DNA of 64,000 nucleotides from Desulfonatronum thiodismutans (GCF_000717475.1 NZ_JPIK01000005.1:369698-433697), one strand, 5' to 3'. Counted from the stretch's first letter, positions 8,903 through 17,224 are shown. The notes: a model not told the origin generated them from the letters alone. Program-made: numbers and translations.

Positions 8903-9274
8903 GGGAACTCCTGAGTCAAAGTCTTTGGTTCGAAGAACAGTGTCCGGACAACACGAGAAGAAGACGTGGCCGAGAACGACAATTGGCCATGAACATGAAT
9001 AGAGCTAATCACGTTCATGGCCACTTGCAAGAAGTGTTTTCAGGGAATTGCGCACGGTTCGACACTCTGACTCATGTGCCGATGAAGCCGCCGTATCCTT
9101 ATTCGACGTGCCAAGGGGCACGGCACTGTTTCAGAGTGCATCGGTTGGAATTATGGTGCGGCCTTGCCCGGAGTGAACGATGCGGCGCTGATCATCGCCG
9201 GGTCCCCGCTCGGAAGTGTTTCGTAACCGGTTTGGTAGCAGGATGAGGGGGGCTCCATGAGAGGTGTCCGGAGG
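8903..9274. other. Intergenic stretch with palindromes, no gene seen
   Basis: 372 bases between the 5' end of the thioredoxin-like gene and the 3' end of the FlgO-like gene. No convincing reading frame is present on either strand. It holds a 10-base palindrome TGTCCGGACA (8941-8950), an 11-base inverted repeat (8984-9023) and a nested hairpin (9063-9138), each described separately. These are placed to act as upstream regulatory DNA for the thioredoxin/peroxiredoxin pair, but a small RNA cannot be excluded. Confidence 0.5.
8984..9023. promoter_or_regulatory. Perfect 11-base inverted repeat, possible operator
   Basis: Arms TGGCCATGAAC (8984-8994) and GTTCATGGCCA (9013-9023) are perfect inverted copies separated by 18 bases. 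With the TGTCCGGACA palindrome 33 bases away they lie about 40-120 bases upstream of the thioredoxin-like start on the minus strand, a suitable place for a regulator site. No regulator gene is adjacent, and the factor is unknown. Confidence 0.45.
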
Positions 9275-10126
9275 TCATTGGCCAGTTTCCTTGAACAGCT
9301 CCCGTTGTGCCGAAAGGTCCCATGTCGTTGGCGAAGCGAGTTGACGATTGGATTTGAAGCGGTTCAACGCGGCCCGGGAGTTCCTCCCCCAGATGCCGTC
9401 GACCCGGTCGGTGTAGTAGTTCAGTTCCGCCAGTCGGGCCTGGATTAGCCGCGCGGCCAGGGAGTTCTTGGGGTCAAGGAGGATGGTCCCGCGAGCCAGG
9501 GGGCCCTCGGGCACGGCTTCACGTTCCGGTTGCGCCTTGGATGGCTGGGCGTGCGTGGGCTGAAAGGTGACGGTGTTCCTGGTCACCAGCTCTTGGATTT
9601 CTTTTGTTTTACGTAGGGTAACGTCCCGGGTTGACAGAACGGCTCCGTCCAGGGTGCTGAGCAGCTTGGCGGAGACGATTACGGCATTGTCGGTCATGAC
9701 ATACGTTCCCACCAGTACGGCCTGGGTGTCGTGGTTGGTCCGCACGTCGCGCAGGTCACGGGAGAGGATCAACTCTCCGGCCTCCTGGCTGAAGACCATG
9801 GAGCCCTGGCGCAGTTTGAGTTCAACCACCCGGTATCCTTGTTGGGATATCCTGGAGGCGACTTGTTCGCCCAGTAGCCGTCCAAAGGTGCTGGACGTGT
9901 TCAGGTCGTCCAGATCCACGAAGCTGGTGAACAGGATCGGCCGAGTCCGGTCCACGTACTGGACTAGGTTGTGTTCCAGCCCGTCGGCCAGGGCGTAGGC
10001 TAGGCCCTGGAATCCCTGGACATGTGCGTGGGATCCGGAACCGTAATACGGATGGGCGGCCGTTACGGTCTGGGCCAGGGCCAGGGGCGCGCCGACGAGA
10101 AGAGCAACTATAAGGTTTCTGAGCAT
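9275..10126 (-). CDS. FlgO-like exported protein with C-terminal peptidoglycan-binding domain
   Basis: 283 residues with a signal peptide (LIVALLVGAPLALAQTVTAA). Residues ~45-170 match the FlgO pattern: ILFTSFVDLDDLNTSSTFG, LLGEQVASRISQQGYRVVE and ILSRDLRDV. FlgO is an outer-membrane flagellar-associated protein in Vibrio. The C-terminal ~60 residues look like a PG_binding_1 repeat (ARLAELNYYTDRVDGIWG), which would tether it to the wall. The start has GGGAG about 8 bases upstream. It follows the lipoprotein gene by 12 bases. The combination FlgO + PG-binding is not the classical Vibrio FlgO architecture. Confidence 0.8.
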   Translation of the reverse strand: MLRNLIVALLVGAPLALAQTVTAAHPYYGSGSHAHVQGFQGLAYALADGLEHNLVQYVDRTRPILFTSFVDLDDLNTSSTFGRLLGEQVASRISQQGYRVVELKLRQGSMVFSQEAGELILSRDLRDVRTNHDTQAVLVGTYVMTDNAVIVSAKLLSTLDGAVLSTRDVTLRKTKEIQELVTRNTVTFQPTHAQPSKAQPEREAVPEGPLARGTILLDPKNSLAARLIQARLAELNYYTDRVDGIWGRNSRAALNRFKSNRQLASPTTWDLSAQRELFKETGQ

Positions 10127-10138
10127 GATTGCGTCTCC

Positions 10139-10873
10139 CTAGCGGTCCACGAGCTGATAGTTGACCGTCGCCGGTTGGCTGGGCAGGGCGTGCTGCTTGT
10201 AGTGCCACCATTCCGAGTCGTTAATGTAGTAGATGGAGGAGTCCCGCATCAGGAAATGTTCCTCAAAGACCAGAGACGATGTGATCAGGATCTCCATTCG
10301 GGGCAAATCGTGGGTATATGCCCCGGACTCCACGTTGACCTCGGCGGCTTCCAGCATGGTCTGGTTAACTAGCGCGCCATGGCCGTCCGGGGTGAGCAGG
10401 GAGGATCGTTGGACGAAGACGCCAGGAGCCAAGGCTTTATAAACGCCCGGGCCCGTATGCAGGGTCCGGTGGCCGTGGCGGATGGTTTCGATGTCGAAAC
10501 TCAGGACCATGGCGTTGGTGAAGCCGCTGGACACGGCGATGTTTCGCTCCACCAGCTTGGTGATCAGCAGGGCGTGAAAGGACTTGGCGAAGGGGGTCGT
10601 GCCGGACGGGGCTACGTGGACGGGAAACTGACGCTCAAGAACACGGCGTTCCAGGGCTCCGTGGACCCGGATGGCCACGTCCTCAGCCAGAATCTCCCAG
10701 TGATGTACGGCCTGCATTTTGGGCTGAGTCTTCAGGGGGTAGGCCGTGGGAACCGGAACTTGGGACAAGACCGGCAAAGGGATGTAGTCCATCTCCACTG
10801 GTTGCGGCTTCGCGCACCCTGGTCCCGACAAGAGGACGAACCCGAGGAAAAGTCCAAGTAATATTGTCCGCAT
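10139..10873 (-). CDS. Lipoprotein of unknown function in FlgO-like cluster
   Basis: 244 residues from the ATG at 10873, which has AGGA about 10 bases upstream. The N-terminal signal ends in a lipobox LLSGPGC, so it is a lipid-anchored envelope protein. The mature part contains no domain I recognise; it has recurring beta-strand-like stretches (FAKSFHALLITKLVERNIAVS; MEILITSSLVFEEHFLMRDSS). It is transcribed divergently from the FlgO-like lipoprotein at 11131 and together with the FlgO-like gene downstream. By position it may be the FlgP-like or assembly partner, but this is a guess. Confidence 0.75.
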   Translation of the reverse strand: MRTILLGLFLGFVLLSGPGCAKPQPVEMDYIPLPVLSQVPVPTAYPLKTQPKMQAVHHWEILAEDVAIRVHGALERRVLERQFPVHVAPSGTTPFAKSFHALLITKLVERNIAVSSGFTNAMVLSFDIETIRHGHRTLHTGPGVYKALAPGVFVQRSSLLTPDGHGALVNQTMLEAAEVNVESGAYTHDLPRMEILITSSLVFEEHFLMRDSSIYYINDSEWWHYKQHALPSQPATVNYQLVDR

Positions 10874-10944
10874 GTGACGACGTTCCTTTTGGTTACGTTC
10901 AACGTATCGAAGCACCGGAGGCTCGGACGGGCGATACGTGGGTT

Positions 10945-10960
10945 TGGATCGAAATTTGCT
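10945..10960 (+). promoter_or_regulatory. Candidate sigma-54 (-24/-12) promoter
   Basis: TGGATCGAAATTTGCT agrees with the sigma-54 consensus TGGCACGNNNNTTGCW at GG (-24), CG, and TTGC plus T (-12), with exact spacing; two positions in the -24 element differ. It points towards the FlgO-like lipoprotein gene at 11131, leaving a leader of about 160 bases. Flagellar-envelope genes such as flgO are under sigma-54 control in Vibrio, which fits, but an activator site has not been identified. Confidence 0.45.
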
Positions 10961-11130
10961 TATAACAGGGATGAACCCGGAGAACGGGTAAAATTTGCAT
11001 TCCGAACAACCTCGGGAAGATTGCCGATCGGGCAGATTGATCCACTTGCTCTTCTTATCGGCGGTCGCCCGGTTTTCTTTAGGGAAAGGGCGTGTCGGTT
11101 GCGGCGCGGAAGTGATGGAGAAAAGTAGTC

Positions 11131-11832
11131 ATGAATAGAAACATGTTCCATGGATCAAGGCGACGCGGCATAGCAATATTTTGGCTAACCGTGCTCTGGC
11201 TGGTCGTGTTCTGGTCGGCCGGGTGCTCCCGACCATCAAATATCGTGCATCAACCCGCGACGGAACTGATCACGGTGCATTACACCGTTGCGGACACACT
11301 GTTCGAGGCCCTGTGCAAACCGGAAGTCTGTGAAATGCCCCTGCTGATGTCCTCCTTCGTCATGCTGGACGACCTGGACCGGACCAGCCATTTGGGTCGG
11401 ATCATCCCCCAGCAGATCGGCTCCCGATTCGCTCAGCACGGCATGCACATGGTGGACGTGCGCCTGCGCACCCAGTCCTTGCTGGTGCGCAAGGGCCAAG
11501 GAGAGTTCGCGTTGTCCCGTGAACTGGACAAGATCAACCGGGACATCAACGCCTTCGCCGTGCTCACCGGCACCTACTCAGTGGTCTACGGCCGGGTCTA
11601 CGTCACGGCCATGATCCTGCGCAGCACCGACGGCGCCTTGCTGGCCTCCCTGGACTACTTCCTGCCCGTGGATCGCAGATCACTGCGGCCGGACGGCCCG
11701 GAAACCGCTCCCCCCGCTCTTCGGTCCCCCGAAGAGCTTCCTGATCCCTTTGACGGCACGATTCAGCCCTCGGTTTTGACGAGGCTTTCTTTTCTCCGCG
11801 ACCGCGTTACGGGCGTCGGACTGTTGGGTTGA
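11131..11832 (+). CDS. FlgO-family outer-membrane lipoprotein
   Basis: 233 residues. The signal sequence ends in the lipobox FWSAGC. The body follows the FlgO pattern: SFVMLDDLDRTSHLGRIIPQ, IGSRFAQHGMHMVDVRLR, then FALSRELDKI and VLTGTYSVVYGRVYVTAMI. It is a paralogue of the protein at 9275, but lipid-anchored and without the peptidoglycan-binding tail. A GGAG lies 10-14 bases before the ATG. It is divergent from the lipoprotein/FlgO pair, so the three form one envelope locus. No flagellar gene is in the window, so a flagellar role is inferred from the family only. Confidence 0.82.
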   Translation: MNRNMFHGSRRRGIAIFWLTVLWLVVFWSAGCSRPSNIVHQPATELITVHYTVADTLFEALCKPEVCEMPLLMSSFVMLDDLDRTSHLGRIIPQQIGSRFAQHGMHMVDVRLRTQSLLVRKGQGEFALSRELDKINRDINAFAVLTGTYSVVYGRVYVTAMILRSTDGALLASLDYFLPVDRRSLRPDGPETAPPALRSPEELPDPFDGTIQPSVLTRLSFLRDRVTGVGLLG

Positions 11833-11953
11833 GTTATCGTCAAGGGGCCTTGGATCGTCAACTCTCCGGCGACGTAGAGTTCGCCTTGGGTGAAATTTCA
11901 CTCGCTCCGCCTTTCGTTGAGCCGCTGCACTCCTGAACCATGAACCTCCCGCA

Positions 11954-12808
11954 TTACATATAGCTCTCCATCAACCGCGTCAGCTTGGCCCTGTCAGGGT
12001 TGCGCCCGAAGAGGGGCCCCTCCTGGAGGACGGGAAAGTGGGACTCAAACGTCGGGCGATCCGGGTTGCGGTAGATCACGCCGATGGGGATGCGGTCGCC
12101 GAACTGGCGGGCCAGGGTCATGGCCTGGTTCCAGTCCGCGGGGTCGTGATCTTCCGGGATGTCCCAGACGCGTTCCTTGTACCAGGCAAAGGTGTTCACC
12201 TTGTTGAAGGAGACGCAGGGCTGGAGGACGTCCACCAGGGCGAAGCCGGGAAAGGCGTGGGCCTGGCGGATCAGGTCGGCCAAGTGGTCCGGCTTTCCGG
12301 CGAAGCCCCGTGCCACGAATCCGGCCTGCATGGCCACGGCCACGGCCACGGGGTTGAAGGCCTGGGAAGGCGCGCCCTGGGGCTGGGCCTTGGTGGCTTG
12401 GCCGTGCAAGGTGGTGGGGCTGGCCTGGCCTTTGGTCAGGCCGTAGATTTGATTGTCGTGGACCAGCATGGTGATGTCCACGTTGCGCCGCAGCGCGGCC
12501 AGGAAATGGTTGCCGCCCTCGCCGTAGGAGCATCCGTCCCCGCTTTCCACGAAGACGTGCAGTCCGGGGTTGGCCAGTTTGGCCCCGGTGGCCGCGGGCA
12601 GGGCCCGCCCGTGCAGTCCGTTGAAGACGTTGCAGCGCAGATAGTGCGGCGTCTTGGCGGCTTGGCCGATGCCGGAGACCATCAGCACTTGGTGGGGGGC
12701 CAGGCCGCTGTCGGCCAGAGCCTTCTTGAGGGCCTTGAGGATGGAGAAGTTTCCGCATCCAGGGCACCACGCCGTCTCAAACTCTCCGAAATCTTCGATT
12801 GTCGTCAT
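11954..12808 (-). CDS. korB: 2-oxoacid:ferredoxin oxidoreductase, beta (TPP) subunit
   Basis: 284 residues from the ATG at 12808, with GAGAGGT 7 bases upstream. WCPGCGNFSILKAL at residue ~14 and the TPP-binding region ESGDGCSYGEGGNHF, followed by LVHDNQIYGLTKGQASPT, are typical of KorB/VorB-type subunits. With KorA it oxidatively decarboxylates a 2-oxoacid (2-oxoglutarate most likely) with ferredoxin as acceptor, giving the acyl-CoA. It overlaps no other gene and begins 5 bases after the korA stop. Substrate assignment to 2-oxoglutarate is by family, not proven. Confidence 0.9.
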   Translation of the reverse strand: MTTIEDFGEFETAWCPGCGNFSILKALKKALADSGLAPHQVLMVSGIGQAAKTPHYLRCNVFNGLHGRALPAATGAKLANPGLHVFVESGDGCSYGEGGNHFLAALRRNVDITMLVHDNQIYGLTKGQASPTTLHGQATKAQPQGAPSQAFNPVAVAVAMQAGFVARGFAGKPDHLADLIRQAHAFPGFALVDVLQPCVSFNKVNTFAWYKERVWDIPEDHDPADWNQAMTLARQFGDRIPIGVIYRNPDRPTFESHFPVLQEGPLFGRNPDRAKLTRLMESYM

Positions 12809-12813
12809 GTGGG

Positions 12814-14571
12814 TCACCTCTCCGTGGTCTCGTGGGATTCCCGGACCCGGCCGGTTTCGATATCCAAATCGCGTAAAATGTCCGCCGCGGTGAAGGGTAG
12901 TCCGTCGTAGCGCAGGATGGAGCGAGAGACGCTGAATCCGGCCTCCTTGCGCAGCAGTCCGGCAAACTGCCCCGTGGCGTTGCCCTCGACGCAGACGGTT
13001 TCCCGGGCTTGCCGCAACCTTTCCAGAAACTGTTCCGGCCGCAGGGGCCAAACCTGGCGGAAGTGGAGCAGTCCCACGTTGCGGCCTTCCTTGCGCAGGA
13101 TTTCCGCGGCTTCGTCCGCCGGCCCCAGGGTCGAGCCCCAACAAATCAGCAGCAGGTCGCTCTGCTCGTCCCCGATATAGCTCGGGGCAAGGGCGCTTTC
13201 CCGCAGCTTTCGCTCCTTGGCCAGCCGCTTGTCGACCATGCGCTTTCGGATGGCCAGATCCTCGGTGATATGCCCGTCCTCGGTATGCTCGTCGCTATCC
13301 AGGACCACCAGGTGCTCCCCCGTGCCGGGCGTCAGCCTGGGGGAGACGCCGTCGTCGGTGAAGGCGTAGCGCTTGTAGTCATGTGGATCGTCGCGGGTTT
13401 GGGCCGGGCGGAGCGGCTCGGCGAGCATGTCCAGGTCAAAGGGCGGGACGGCCTGGATGGTGTCGGCCAGGTATTGGTCGGTCATGACGATCACCGGACC
13501 TTGGGAGCGTTCGGCCAAGTCCACGGCGGCGTGAGTCAGGCGGAAGCACTCCTCGACGCTGCCCGGAGTAAGGATGGCTCGGGGAAATTCTCCGTGGCCG
13601 GCGTACAGGGCCAGGTTCAGGTCACCCTGCTCGGTCCGTGTGGGCAGGCCGGTGGCCGGTCCGGGGCGTTGGCCCAGAACAAGCACCAGGGGCGTTTCGG
13701 TCATCCCGGCCAGGCTGATCCCCTCGGTCATCAGGGCGAATCCGCCGCCGGAGGTGGGCACGATGGCCGGCGCTCCGGTATAGGATGCGCCAAGGGCCAT
13801 GTTCACCGCCGCGATCTCGTCCTCGGCCTGCTCCACAACCAGCCCGAAGTCCTTGGCCGCGGCGCTCAGGGTCAGAGCCACGCCCGTGGCCGGGGTCATG
13901 GGATAAAAGGCGCAGAAACGCGTGCCGCCGACCAAGGCCCCCAAAGCCACGGCCTGGCTGCCGTTCAAGACCATGCGCCTAGTCGGCTTCGGAGGTTCGG
14001 GGAGGGGCTGAAAGGCCGCGGACTGTTCGGCGGTCCACGCCGCCGCGGCGTGAAGGACGTTCAGATTTTTCTCCACCACGTCGGCCTTTTTTGGGGCGAA
14101 AGTTTCCCGAACCAAGTCGGTGGTCGCGTTTTCAGGCAGCCCAAGGAGCCGGGCCGCGACTTCCAAGGCCACGATGTTGTGGAAGACTTTGCTGGGGGCC
14201 AACTCAGCGAAGGGAACGCGCAGGGCGCGGTCACTTTTGTCTTCCTGATCCGCGTCCCTCGTCGCGGCCTGGTCGTCGTGTTCCGCGTCCATGAGGACCA
14301 GGGCGTTTTCGGTCAGCTCCTCGCGATGCAAGGAAATGCTTTCCCGGTTCAGGGCGATCAGGATATCCACTTCCCGAATTCCGGCCCGGATCGGGCCAAG
14401 GCCGGTGCGTATGGTAAAGGTGTTGTGTCCGCCGCGAATGCGGGATTCGTACCCCTGGGTGACGAAAATTTCATAGCCTGATCTGGCCAGGGCCTTGGCC
14501 AGAAGCATGCCCACAGTGGCCAAGCCCTGCCCGGCTTCCCCGGCGATCAGGATGTTTTTGGATAGGCGCAT
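12814..14571 (-). CDS. korA: 2-oxoacid:ferredoxin oxidoreductase, fused gamma-alpha subunit
   Basis: 585 residues. The N-terminal ~190 residues are the gamma domain (LIAGEAGQGLATVGMLLAKA; GYESRIRGGHNTF). The alpha domain follows from residue ~195 (GSQAVALGALVGGTRFCAFY; PTSGGGFALMTEGISLAG). This gamma-alpha fusion with a separate beta subunit is the common two-gene form of 2-oxoglutarate ferredoxin oxidoreductase. GGAG lies 6 bases before the ATG. No delta ferredoxin gene is adjacent, so electrons would go to a separate ferredoxin. Confidence 0.92.
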   Translation of the reverse strand: MRLSKNILIAGEAGQGLATVGMLLAKALARSGYEIFVTQGYESRIRGGHNTFTIRTGLGPIRAGIREVDILIALNRESISLHREELTENALVLMDAEHDDQAATRDADQEDKSDRALRVPFAELAPSKVFHNIVALEVAARLLGLPENATTDLVRETFAPKKADVVEKNLNVLHAAAAWTAEQSAAFQPLPEPPKPTRRMVLNGSQAVALGALVGGTRFCAFYPMTPATGVALTLSAAAKDFGLVVEQAEDEIAAVNMALGASYTGAPAIVPTSGGGFALMTEGISLAGMTETPLVLVLGQRPGPATGLPTRTEQGDLNLALYAGHGEFPRAILTPGSVEECFRLTHAAVDLAERSQGPVIVMTDQYLADTIQAVPPFDLDMLAEPLRPAQTRDDPHDYKRYAFTDDGVSPRLTPGTGEHLVVLDSDEHTEDGHITEDLAIRKRMVDKRLAKERKLRESALAPSYIGDEQSDLLLICWGSTLGPADEAAEILRKEGRNVGLLHFRQVWPLRPEQFLERLRQARETVCVEGNATGQFAGLLRKEAGFSVSRSILRYDGLPFTAADILRDLDIETGRVRESHETTER

Positions 14572-14631
14572 GAACGACTCCGGGGTGAAAGGTTGGCCGC
14601 ATGTGCGCGGTCTGGAATTCGAAAAGAGCCT

Positions 14632-14660
14632 TGTCCCGGCGCACGGCGTGCGCCGGGACA
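14632..14660 (-). terminator. Probable intrinsic terminator after ferritin gene
   Basis: A 13-base perfect stem (TGTCCCGGCGCAC / GTGCGCCGGGACA) with a 3-base loop. Read on the minus strand it is followed a few bases later by CTCTTTTC. It lies downstream of the ferritin stop and upstream of korA, so it would separate the two transcripts. The T-run is short and offset, so termination may be partial. Confidence 0.6.
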
Positions 14661-14705
14661 GGGCTGCGTGTCATGACGGATGCGTCGTGAAGCGGAAAAA
14701 GGTGG

Positions 14706-15224
14706 TCAGGCGGTCGGCTGGGAGCAGGGGCAAGCAGAGGCCCTGCCGGCCAGTTCCCGGTCGATCATGAACAGGCCGCCGCCGTCCTTGCCTAGGAGTT
14801 TCAGTTTTTGCAGCACGGCGTTCACGCTGGCTTCCTCTTCCACCTGCTCGGTGACGAACCACTGCAAGAAGATGTTCGTGGCATGGTCTTTCTCCGCAAT
14901 GGCCAGGTCCACCAGGTTGTTGATCATGGCGGTGACCTTTTGCTCATGTTCCAGCACGGCCTCGAACACGGACGTCGGAGAATCCCAGGACGAAGGCGGG
15001 GCCTCGATGGCTTTCAGAGTGTTTTTCCCGCCCCGTTCGTTGATGAATGCGTAGAATTTCAGGGCATGACCAAGCTCTTCCTGGGACTGCATGTTCATCC
15101 AGTGGGAGAAGCCTTCCAGGTCGCGGTCGCTGAAATACGCGGCCATGGCCAGGTAGAGATAGGCCGAGTACAGTTCGGCGTTGACTTGCTCGTTCAGGGC
15201 CTGCTCGATTGTCGGGGTCAACAT
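14706..15224 (-). CDS. ftn: Ferritin
   Basis: 172 residues from the ATG at 15224, chosen because AGGAGG lies 7 bases upstream. It has the four-helix ferritin pattern with ferroxidase ligands: an early Glu in NEQVNAELYSAYLYLAMAAY, then the ExxH pair in QSQEELGHALKFY and a further Glu in VLEHEQKVTAMI. It stores iron as a ferric mineral in a 24-mer shell. The C-terminal tail (RASACPCSQPTA) carries a CxC and is longer than in the classical FtnA. It is followed by a stem-loop terminator. Confidence 0.9.
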   Translation of the reverse strand: MLTPTIEQALNEQVNAELYSAYLYLAMAAYFSDRDLEGFSHWMNMQSQEELGHALKFYAFINERGGKNTLKAIEAPPSSWDSPTSVFEAVLEHEQKVTAMINNLVDLAIAEKDHATNIFLQWFVTEQVEEEASVNAVLQKLKLLGKDGGGLFMIDRELAGRASACPCSQPTA

Positions 15225-15374
15225 GTGGGGTTCCTCCTGAAGTTGGGCGGTAAGGCGGCGAGTCTCGCTTTCGCGGCCGGAATCGATCCGAGGAGCAAGG
15301 GCTCGTCCAAGATGGATAAGAAATCTACAGAATCCAGATGCACAGGTCAAAGCCGTCGTGTCCGCCCGCGAACA

Positions 15375-15504
15375 GCCTGTCCTGTCTGATTCTGGTGCGC
15401 GCCCAGGCCCCGGATCTTGTAGGGGCGGGTCCCCGTGCCTGTCCTTTCTGATTCGCGACCTTGGGAATTCACCTTGAAAGGGCAATCACGGGGGGTGCCC
15501 CTAC
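15375..15504. repeat. Small MITE-like repeat with inverted ends
   Basis: The terminal 8-mers GTAGGGGC (15419-15426) and GCCCCTAC (15497-15504) are perfect inverted copies, and the next bases (CCCGTG inward on the left, CACGGG on the right) also pair. Just outside and inside lies the direct repeat GCCTGTCCTGTCTGATTC / GCCTGTCCTTTCTGATTC. No coding capacity is present. This is the look of a non-autonomous mobile or REP-type element; copy number elsewhere in the genome cannot be judged here. Confidence 0.5.
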
Positions 15505-15550
15505 TGAATGGATGGCGTTGTAATGCGTGTCGGAAAAGGATTTTGGGTCA

Positions 15551-15582
15551 CGATTTTGATTGCGATTTCGACTTGATCTCGG
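15551..15582. repeat. Hexamer-periodic (CGATTT)-like tract, single arm
   Basis: The tract reads CGATTT TGATTG CGATTT CGACTT GATCTC in 6-base steps. It belongs to the same low-complexity family as the tracts at 49657, 54207, 58347 and 59632, but no pairing arm is found nearby. Confidence 0.4.
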
Positions 15583-15760
15583 TGCATGTGAACGGCGAGA
15601 TTGGAGCAGGTCCCGCCTTTCTCCGGAGTAATGGTTGCAGGGATGCCTTGAGCAGGGTAAGGACGTGCCGTGCGCGTTCGTGCATTATGGAACAAGGAGC
15701 CCTGGGTCGTATCGACGCAAGGGCCTGGCCTGAATGGATATCGCAAGGAGTCTTTTTTTG

Positions 15761-17215
15761 ATGAAAAAAGCGGAAGTGGATTCCAAGATTTGGGGGAATG
15801 CCTGGGCCATCGTGCTGGCCGGCGGGTCCGGCACCCGGCTGTGGCCCATGTCCCGATCCCTGCTGCCCAAACAACTGTTGGCCTTGAACGGGGATAAAAC
15901 CTTGCTGCAACAGACCGCCGAGCGCTTGTTGGGGCGACTGCCCGCTGAGCGGATCGTCACCGTGACCAACGAGGAACATTTTTTCGAGGTTTGCTCGCAG
16001 TTGGCTGAAGTGCACCCGGGTCTGAAGGATCAGGTGCTCAAGGAGCCCCTGGCCCGAAACACGCTTCCGGCGATCCTGCTCGGTCTGGACAAGATCGTCG
16101 CGGCTCAGGATCCGGAGCACGGGCAGGCTCTGGTGGGCGTTTTCCCTTCGGATCACATGATCGGCGATCAGGCCAGGTTCGAGGCCGATTGGGGACAGGC
16201 CCTGGCCCTGGCGGATCAGGACTGGTTCGTGACCTTCGGCATTCCGCCCACCAAGCCGGAGACCGGCTACGGGTACATCGCCAAGGCCGAGGAACTGGCG
16301 CCGGGCGCGTACAAGGTGGCGGGCTTCGTGGAGAAGCCGCCGCTGGAAGCGGCACGAGAGTTCGTCAGCGCCGGCACCCACTCCTGGAACAGCGGGATGT
16401 TCATTGTTCCTTCCGCGGCGTTCCTGAGTGCCGTGGAGGAGTTTCAGCCTCGGCTTTGGCAGTGGTGGCAGGAGCGGGAAGAATGTGGATTGGTTGGCGG
16501 ATACGGTGACATTCCCGACATTTCCGTGGACTATGGGATCATGGAGCATGCCCGGCGGTTGGCGATGGTGGAAGCGGGATTTACCTGGGACGATCTTGGA
16601 AGCTGGGAAGCCATGTTCCGGATGGGCGCACACGACGCCGTGGACCATTGCGTGGTCAAGGGCGATGTGCTGGCCCTGGATTGTCGGGACAGCCTCTTGT
16701 TCTCCTCGGGCGGCAAACTGGCCGCCGTGGGTTTGGAAGGGGTGGCCGTTGTTCAGACCAGGGATGCCACCCTGGTTTGCCCCCTGGATCAGGTCCAGCG
16801 GGTCAAGGACGTGGTCAACCGGCTGAAGGCCGAGAAGTCCACCCTGGTCGAGGCTCATGTCACCGTGCGTCGGCCCTGGGGCAGTTACACGGTTCTGGAA
16901 GAGGGCCAATTCTACAAGATCAAGCGGATCATGGTCCATCCAGGGGCGCGATTGAGCTTGCAGATGCACCACCACCGCAGCGAACACTGGGTGGTGATCA
17001 AGGGCACGGCACTGGTCCAGGTGGGGGACAGGGAAACGCTGGTCGCGGAGAATCAGTCCGTGGACATTCCCAAGACCGCCATGCACCGACTCTCCAATCC
17101 GGGCCGGGTTCCGGTGGAGATCATCGAGATTCAGAGCGGTCCCTATCTGGAGGAGGACGACATCGTCCGGTTCGACGATGTTTACGGTCGGAGTCGGCCT
17201 CAAAATCCCGAGTGA
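15761..17215 (+). CDS. manC: Mannose-1-phosphate guanylyltransferase / mannose-6-phosphate isomerase
   Basis: 484 residues from the ATG at 15761 (AAGGAG 10 bases upstream; an ATG at 15734 has no clear ribosome site). The N-terminal nucleotidyltransferase domain has the signature LAGGSGTRLWPMSR and the FVEKP motif (residues ~187-191). The C-terminal ~110 residues are a type II phosphomannose isomerase cupin with the metal-binding stretch QMHHHRSEHW. It makes GDP-mannose from mannose-1-phosphate, and can convert fructose-6-phosphate to mannose-6-phosphate, for polysaccharide or lipopolysaccharide synthesis. It stands alone, with its own terminator. Confidence 0.93.
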   Translation: MKKAEVDSKIWGNAWAIVLAGGSGTRLWPMSRSLLPKQLLALNGDKTLLQQTAERLLGRLPAERIVTVTNEEHFFEVCSQLAEVHPGLKDQVLKEPLARNTLPAILLGLDKIVAAQDPEHGQALVGVFPSDHMIGDQARFEADWGQALALADQDWFVTFGIPPTKPETGYGYIAKAEELAPGAYKVAGFVEKPPLEAAREFVSAGTHSWNSGMFIVPSAAFLSAVEEFQPRLWQWWQEREECGLVGGYGDIPDISVDYGIMEHARRLAMVEAGFTWDDLGSWEAMFRMGAHDAVDHCVVKGDVLALDCRDSLLFSSGGKLAAVGLEGVAVVQTRDATLVCPLDQVQRVKDVVNRLKAEKSTLVEAHVTVRRPWGSYTVLEEGQFYKIKRIMVHPGARLSLQMHHHRSEHWVVIKGTALVQVGDRETLVAENQSVDIPKTAMHRLSNPGRVPVEIIEIQSGPYLEEDDIVRFDDVYGRSRPQNPE

Positions 17216-17224
17216 GGCGGAAAG

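Larger units (their letters stand above)
15225..15760. other. Intergenic stretch with repeats, no gene seen
   Basis: 536 bases between divergent ferritin and manC. No convincing coding frame is present. It holds an inverted-repeat element (15419-15504), an 18-base direct repeat (15375-15392 and 15437-15454, one mismatch) and one (TCGNNN)-like tract (15551-15582). A weak sigma-54-like match on the minus strand (15294-15309, TGG...TTGCT with correct spacing but a poor -24 element) could serve ferritin. The manC ribosome site AAGGAG is at its right end. Confidence 0.55.

Noticed and set aside
15294..15309. Sigma-54-like match upstream of ferritin (TGG...TTGCT)
   Set aside because: Spacing is right, but the bases between GG and the spacer differ from consensus at all four scored positions, so it is weaker than the two sites reported.
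15548..17203. A 551-codon minus-strand open frame opposite manC
   Set aside because: The plus strand encodes a complete ManC with nucleotidyltransferase and cupin motifs, its own ribosome site and terminator; the opposite frame shows only His/Gln/Gly-rich sequence.
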